Assembly (NCBI GenBank): GCA_902799245.1
Contig: CADBZY010000004.1
Span: forward strand, 114,838 to 178,837
Length of the DNA: 64,000 nt
Direction: 5' to 3'
Origin: an uncultured Ruminococcus sp.
GTDB lineage: Bacteria > Bacillota > Clostridia > Oscillospirales > Acutalibacteraceae
Made by a program: the position numbers and the translations under genes
Part shown: positions 60,151 to 64,000 of the stretch, one piece after another
Position numbering within the stretch: the first letter of the stretch is position 1
Layout: each line of letters begins with the position of its first letter
The notes under the pieces: generated by a model
Seen by the model: only the letters and a program-made list of their open reading frames with translations
Database searches by the model: none
Told to the model about the DNA's origin: nothing

Positions 60151-61076
60151 CAGAACATTCCTCCCGTCTTTCTCAAAGCACGCTCCGCCATATATTCGTA
60201 GCCTTTGGCAGTAGCGCAGATATCCTCATTGATGAAGACGCGGTTCCTGTCGTACTGCCCGAAGTTGCGAATGAGACAGCCACCGCCGCCGACAACGAAC
60301 AGCTTCATGATTTTCGGGTCATACTCATGTTCCCGCAGTCGGCGGAAAATTCCTTTCGTGTATTCCCTGGCGGTTTTCAGAACCGTTTCCAGATATTGTC
60401 CGTCCATTTCCGCTGTACCATGACGGAGAATATCGGTAATAGCCGCATCGTCCAGCGTGGCGTGATGAATCTTCATTATCTGCTCCCGAATGAGCAGGGA
60501 GCATTGGTGGGTTCCGTATTTCTCCGTGAACATCTGCTGCGCGTCGGGCTTCTTGTTGACGATTTTCAGCAGGTTCATGGTGCCGTTGCCGATATCGCAG
60601 AGCAGATTGACGCCCCGGAATTCTCCCAGACGTTCCGCGACTGCCGCAAAGCCTTGCGGATAAATCTCCGCGCCGACAATTTGAATGTGATAATCCGTTC
60701 CGCGAAACGTAAAATATACTTCTTCATTCTGAAGCAGGTATTTTTTGAACGCGGTCTTCTGGCTGCTTACCCATGTCAGCGGAAGTCCTGCGGCAATGAA
60801 AACGGAGGCTTCCGTGATTCTATCCCGGCGCAGCTCTTTGGCGATGGATGCCAGCGTCAGTACATAATAATCCTCGTCGCGGAACTTGTCCGCCGCAAAT
60901 TCCTTGTGACCTGCGCCGATGGAATAATACCTGTCGTTCCAGATCAGCAGATCGCTTGCAAAGGTCGGTTCGGTGTCGCTCACCGACACGCCCGTCGGAA
61001 AACAGCAGTTTGCCGTTTTCATGTTTCCGTAACCGTGGTCGATTCCGATGATGCAGAGGTTGTTGATTTTTTTCAT
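60150..61076 (-). CDS. ParM/StbA-like plasmid segregation actin homologue
   Basis: 308 residues of the actin/ASKHA fold. IIGIDHGYGNMKTANCCFP (phosphate 1), NLLCDIGNGTMNLLKI (phosphate 2) and IMKLFVVGGGGCLIRN (adenosine motif) are clear. It forms ATP-dependent filaments that push plasmid copies apart. ATG at 61076 has AAGGAG 10 nt upstream; the open frame to 61283 is unsupported leader. First gene of parM-parR. Confidence 0.88.
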   Translation of the reverse strand: MKKINNLCIIGIDHGYGNMKTANCCFPTGVSVSDTEPTFASDLLIWNDRYYSIGAGHKEFAADKFRDEDYYVLTLASIAKELRRDRITEASVFIAAGLPLTWVSSQKTAFKKYLLQNEEVYFTFRGTDYHIQIVGAEIYPQGFAAVAERLGEFRGVNLLCDIGNGTMNLLKIVNKKPDAQQMFTEKYGTHQCSLLIREQIMKIHHATLDDAAITDILRHGTAEMDGQYLETVLKTAREYTKGIFRRLREHEYDPKIMKLFVVGGGGCLIRNFGQYDRNRVFINEDICATAKGYEYMAERALRKTGGMF

Positions 61077-61391
61077 AAGTTCATCTCTCCTTCTGGTTTG
61101 AATCTGCGAGGGTTTCGCCCCCTCAATAGGGTTAATACGCGAAAAATCCGATTCTTGGAGAAAATACATAACAAATGTAAAATTAAATGCGTAACACGAA
61201 AAAGCCTTGAAATTACCGCATTTTTGTGATATGATGGTTTCAAAAGAGAATTTCAAAACAGAAAATCGAAAAATTTTTCTCAAAAAAATCCGAAAAAATT
61301 TCTGTGTTTTTTCAATAGCAGAATCATGTCATTTGTGTGATGATTGTTTAGATAAACTATGAACGACCAGTCATGAAGGAGGCGGCAGAGG
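61077..61391. promoter_or_regulatory. Divergent intergenic region parM / zinc-ribbon gene
   Basis: 315 nt, AT-rich, no gene. A plus-strand promoter is clear: TTGAAA (61207-61212), 17-bp spacer, TATGAT (61230-61235), about 150 nt before the 61392 ATG. A small hairpin GAGGG/CCCTC (61108-61112, 61120-61124) lies in the parM leader. The stretch 61250-61320 is poly-A/T rich. No direct-repeat centromere is visible on this side. Confidence 0.6.
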
Positions 61392-62522
61392 ATGGGAAAA
61401 GTGAGTTTTTTCAGCGCGGATTACCGTGACGGCAGAGTTTCTATCGGTGATAAAACCTATCCTGCGGGAACATTCGCCGTGCATTTGCTCAATCAATATT
61501 ATCTGAATGATACTGCGGCGCGTATCAGCGTGTATGCGGGAGGAAGCCGATTTTTTGAAAACAGGCTCCGTCTGGGATATATCAAGCCGAGAGAATTTGC
61601 CGAGGTGGGAGAAAAAATCGCCCATATCTTTGATACGCTGCCCTCACTCAAGCCATTCGATATGCTGGACGTGGAATCGGAACGGAAGAAAGTTACGCTC
61701 ATTTTTACGCAGGAGAACGGTGAACGGATTGATGAATATTTCCGTTCAAAGGCAAAAGTAATGGACATGGACGCTGGACAAATCGCGCTGGATATTCTTC
61801 CACCGGAGTATGAGGAAGGATTTTTCAAGGATGCGGAGAGATTCTTACAGGAAGTATTTTTCATCATTCGGTTTTATGATGCACTGGGCGAGGATATGCG
61901 AATTGCGTTTGGACGGCTGCAACAGTTTGTCAGGCGCGTCGATGAAGCCGAACGATTTGATGAGGCACATTTGCTACCGATCGCGCTGGAAATCTTTCAT
62001 GCGCTGCCCCTTCCGACAAAGACGGAATATATCTCTGTCAAAAAAACAAGCCGCAGCGCGGCAGGAACGCTCGCACGGCGGCTCTACTTTGAGAATTATT
62101 ACAGCTTCATTATCACCGACTTTTTTGAGGGACTGCACTACGGGCATTATCCCAGACGGTGTGAGATTTGCGGGAAGTATTTCCTGATGACCTCTGCCGT
62201 CAGGCAGAAATACTGCACGGGTTACGCGCCGGAAAAGGTAAAAGGCAAGTCGGTTTCCTGCCGGAAGTATGCGGCGCGGCTCAATCGAAAGGAACTGGCG
62301 GAAGGCAATCCTGTGCTGCGTATCTACAAGAATCGCTGCTCCGCCATACGGGTGGAGCGACAGCGTGGCAAGATTCTGCCGGAATTTGCGTCCGTGGCGT
62401 TGGCGTTGGCAAAGGAGCATATGCAGGTTGCCAAAAATGATGTGGAATATGCCAACGGGCAATATGAGGCGGATATGAGCCGTGACAAGCTCTATGCCGA
62501 CACTGAGAAAGCATTGAAGTGA
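61392..62522 (+). CDS. DUF6076-like zinc-ribbon protein
   Basis: 376 residues. No signal peptide or membrane helix. The first 240 residues are mixed alpha/beta with an acidic surface. Near residues 257-297 a Cys cluster (RRCEICGKYFLMTS, RQKYCTGYAPEKVKGKSVSCRKYA) forms a zinc-ribbon-like site, followed by a basic helix-rich tail. It resembles DUF6076 proteins of Firmicutes mobile elements; function unknown. AAGGAGG lies 9 nt before the ATG. The next gene starts 14 nt after its stop, so the two form an operon. Confidence 0.72.
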   Translation: MGKVSFFSADYRDGRVSIGDKTYPAGTFAVHLLNQYYLNDTAARISVYAGGSRFFENRLRLGYIKPREFAEVGEKIAHIFDTLPSLKPFDMLDVESERKKVTLIFTQENGERIDEYFRSKAKVMDMDAGQIALDILPPEYEEGFFKDAERFLQEVFFIIRFYDALGEDMRIAFGRLQQFVRRVDEAERFDEAHLLPIALEIFHALPLPTKTEYISVKKTSRSAAGTLARRLYFENYYSFIITDFFEGLHYGHYPRRCEICGKYFLMTSAVRQKYCTGYAPEKVKGKSVSCRKYAARLNRKELAEGNPVLRIYKNRCSAIRVERQRGKILPEFASVALALAKEHMQVAKNDVEYANGQYEADMSRDKLYADTEKALK

Positions 62523-62536
62523 CAGGAGGGAATGCT

Positions 62537-63442
62537 GTGGCAGCGGAGTTTTTTGCGCCGGAAGAATGGCATATGTATCAGATGTATCCGGCACCGGAGA
62601 AAAGAGATTTGCAGGAGTACATCAGCGATTATTGCCGGACACATGATGACAAATTTCTCGCAGCGTTCCTGCATTTCTACGAGGAAACACTCAATCAGAA
62701 CGTGCTGATTTATATGCGCCGTTTTTTTATGATGGAGCATTTCGCGGATATGAAGCAGGCATATGTGATGGGCTTACTCAAGGCATTAAAGCATTACGAT
62801 ATTGAACAGGGAGCCAAATTCACCTCTTTCAAAGAGCGTTATGTGGAGCGTGAAATCCTGAATTATGTCCGCTCCACGCGCACCGGTTTTACAGCACAAA
62901 GCCTTGCGGAGTATGCCAAGCTGCGCAAGGCAATGGCGATATGGGACAGATATGACCGTGATTATTCTGATGGAACGCTTCTGGCGGTTGCGAATGAGCT
63001 GGGAGAGAACGTAACAGCTATCAGGGAGATTCTTCTCGGCGGACTGCTCAACGAACATCAGGCGGAGATGTACCGACAGTACCTCGACAGCGATGGCGAG
63101 AACGGACTGGAAGAGGTCATTGCGGATAGTTCTTCTAACCCTTATATAATGTACGAAAAATCCGAATTATATGACCGGCTCTGGGAAGCATTCGACAACC
63201 TGGAATACGAGGAACGGAAGATGCTCTCGCAGCGATACGGCTTCTGTCTGGACTGCCACAGCGTATATTATCTGGACACAAGCGACCTTGACGAATACGG
63301 CGAACCAAAGAAGAAGTTCATTCCTCAGATGATGTACACCGATATTGCGACCGACCATGAATACAGCTCCGCGAACACCGTCCAGAGAAAATGCCGCAAG
63401 GCTTTGGACAAGCTGCGGTGGGAGATTGAGGAACTTGTGTGA
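62537..63442 (+). CDS. Divergent sigma-70-like factor
   Basis: 301 residues. Region 2 can be seen in YMRRFFMMEHFADMKQAYVMGLLKALKHYDIEQGAKFTSFKERYVEREILNYVRS. Region 4 is split: LWEAFDNLEYEERKMLSQRYGF (4.1) and YSSANTVQRKCRKALDKLRWEIEEL (4.2) are separated by an insert of about 30 residues (LDCHSVYYLDTSDLDEYGEPKKK...). It may direct RNA polymerase to element promoters. GTG at 62537 has AGGAGGG 6 nt upstream and is preferred to 62519. A perfect terminator follows. Confidence 0.8.
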   Translation: MAAEFFAPEEWHMYQMYPAPEKRDLQEYISDYCRTHDDKFLAAFLHFYEETLNQNVLIYMRRFFMMEHFADMKQAYVMGLLKALKHYDIEQGAKFTSFKERYVEREILNYVRSTRTGFTAQSLAEYAKLRKAMAIWDRYDRDYSDGTLLAVANELGENVTAIREILLGGLLNEHQAEMYRQYLDSDGENGLEEVIADSSSNPYIMYEKSELYDRLWEAFDNLEYEERKMLSQRYGFCLDCHSVYYLDTSDLDEYGEPKKKFIPQMMYTDIATDHEYSSANTVQRKCRKALDKLRWEIEELV

Positions 63443-63447
63443 CACAG

Positions 63448-63506
63448 AAAAAAGACCAAGCTTTTTGGGTGCATGATGAAGCACGCCAATTTGCTTGGTC
63501 TTTTTT
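63448..63506. terminator. Terminator between the sigma gene and the CRISPR array
   Basis: AAAAAAGACCAAGC (63448-63461) and GCTTGGTCTTTTTT (63493-63506), a perfect 14-bp stem with T/A runs on both sides. It ends 1 nt before the first repeat, so it could also end a minus-strand CRISPR transcript. Confidence 0.9.
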
Positions 63507-63507
63507 A

Positions 63508-63875
63508 ATTTCAATCCCTTATAGAGGTTAATGCAAGTCAACCAAATTAAGAAGAACTGGACCCTGAGATAAGTATCAATCCCTTATAGAGGTTAATGCA
63601 AGTATTGCTGCAATACTTTATATGTATGTCTTGTAAGTATCAATCCCTTATAGAGGTTAATGCAAGTAAATTGATTGCAAGACAACAGGCTTGCGATAAA
63701 ATCAATAAGTATCAATCCCTTATAGAGGTTAATGCAAGGATAGTGTGCAGGGCGGCACACGTCCCGCAATCGTTGTGTATCAATCCCTTATAGAGGTTAA
63801 TGCAAGACTTTTACATTAAGGACGTGGTTATGTTGATCGACATCAGTATCAATCCCTTATAGAGGTTAATGCAAG
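63508..63875 (-). CRISPR. CRISPR array, 6 repeats of 30 bp and 5 spacers
   Basis: Repeats at 63508-63537, 63573-63602, 63637-63666, 63709-63738, 63777-63806 and 63846-63875. Core TCAATCCCTTATAGAGG then TTAATGCAAG is identical in all; the first copy has ATT instead of GTA at its left end. Spacers are 35, 34, 42, 38 and 39 nt and unrelated to each other. Reverse-complemented, the repeat ends in GGGATTGATAC, like the ATTGAAAC 3' tag of type I-B/III repeats, and the degenerate copy is then the leader-distal one. So transcription is probably leftward, with the leader right of 63875. No cas gene is in the window. Confidence 0.93.
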
Positions 63876-63906
63876 GTTATCGAGGCAAAGGCATCAAGCA
63901 AGGTAA

Positions 63907-64000
63907 CTATTCAGTGACGAGCGAAAAGCGGCCATAAAGAAGAGAACGCAAAGCGTCAAAAGCAGTAAAGCCATTTTTGACAGCGGTGGAGGTAAAGGAC
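63907..64000 (-). CDS. Possible C-terminal end of an unidentified protein (partial)
   Basis: On the minus strand, 30 codons from the right edge are open to a TAG at 63907-63909 and end FDALRSLLYGRFSLVTE. The composition looks protein-like, but the length is too short for a firm call and no family is recognised. It leaves only 31 nt between its stop and the last repeat, little room for a CRISPR leader. Confidence 0.25.
   Translation of the reverse strand, partial: SFTSTAVKNGFTAFDALRSLLYGRFSLVTE

Noticed and set aside
63596..63793. 65-codon open frame across the CRISPR array
   Set aside because: Its translation repeats (YQSLIEVNA) because it runs through CRISPR repeats; not a gene.
63508..63875. 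Cas13d-type (VI-D) array, since such systems occur in Ruminococcus
   Set aside because: Repeats here are 30 bp, not about 36 bp, lack the stem-loop of VI-D repeats, and no HEPN-type effector is in the window.

Overview
The window looks like a chromosomal segment of a Gram-positive anaerobe of the Ruminococcus/Oscillospiraceae type (Clostridia). The grounds are strong AGGAGG ribosome sites, several TTG/GTG starts, the gene orders dgt-dnaG-rpoD and nusB-xseA-xseB-ispA-dxs-tlyA-nadK-argR-recN, a rubrerythrin with an N-terminal rubredoxin domain, a GTP-type PEP carboxykinase and the MEP isoprenoid pathway. From about 53.1 kb to the right edge lies a mobilizable, plasmid-like element next to a tRNA-Ser gene. 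No species assignment is possible from the sequence alone.

Layout. 0-3.6 kb (minus): corA, Lrp-type regulator, aminotransferase, ispE and the first codons of another gene, probably one operon. 3.9-8.4 kb (plus): a lipoprotein, then two paralogous membrane-anchored phosphodiester-glycosidase (NAGPA-type) proteins flanking an Lgt-like membrane protein. 8.6-16.3 kb: pckG with a structured leader, rnhA, nadA-nadB-nadC with an adjacent XRE regulator, and a ThrH-like phosphatase. 16.4-19.5 kb: lipoprotein, Pro/Gln-repeat membrane protein, metallophosphoesterase. 19.5-26 kb (minus): dgt, dnaG and three consecutive RpoD-type sigma genes. 26.8-36.8 kb (plus): the nusB-to-recN cluster. 37-40.4 kb: a 1129-residue TPR/GAF/GGDEF protein. 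40.5-48.3 kb: rubrerythrin, a peptidase-gene remnant and envelope/lipid genes (LiaF-like, YwaF-like, PssA, UPF0104 flippase-like, PAP2). 48.3-52.7 kb (minus): an exopolysaccharide assembly set (LCP ligase, fused Wzz/BY-kinase, PHP phosphatase). 53-53.4 kb: tRNA-Ala, a 5' half tRNA-Ser and an intact tRNA-Ser. 53.7-61.1 kb (minus): integrase, ParB, small RHH protein, RepA-like ATPase, HTH protein, MobA relaxase, MobC, ParR and ParM. 61.4-63.4 kb (plus): a DUF6076-like zinc-ribbon protein and a divergent sigma factor. 63.5-63.9 kb: a six-repeat CRISPR array with no cas gene inside the window.

The most unusual material is in the mobile element and its junction: a duplicated 5' half of tRNA-Ser with GTTCTGCC repeats on both sides; a helically phased GGCAC array beside parMR; a 13-copy TGACAG array with 9-bp period that starts inside the repA coding end; two partition systems; and a CRISPR array abutting the terminator of a two-gene zinc-ribbon/sigma operon. 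On the chromosome, the triple rpoD cluster, the NAGPA-Lgt-NAGPA module and the Wzc-like kinase with a degenerate Walker A and a ten-tyrosine YG tail stand out. Function calls are by recognition of motifs; no database or structure search was run.
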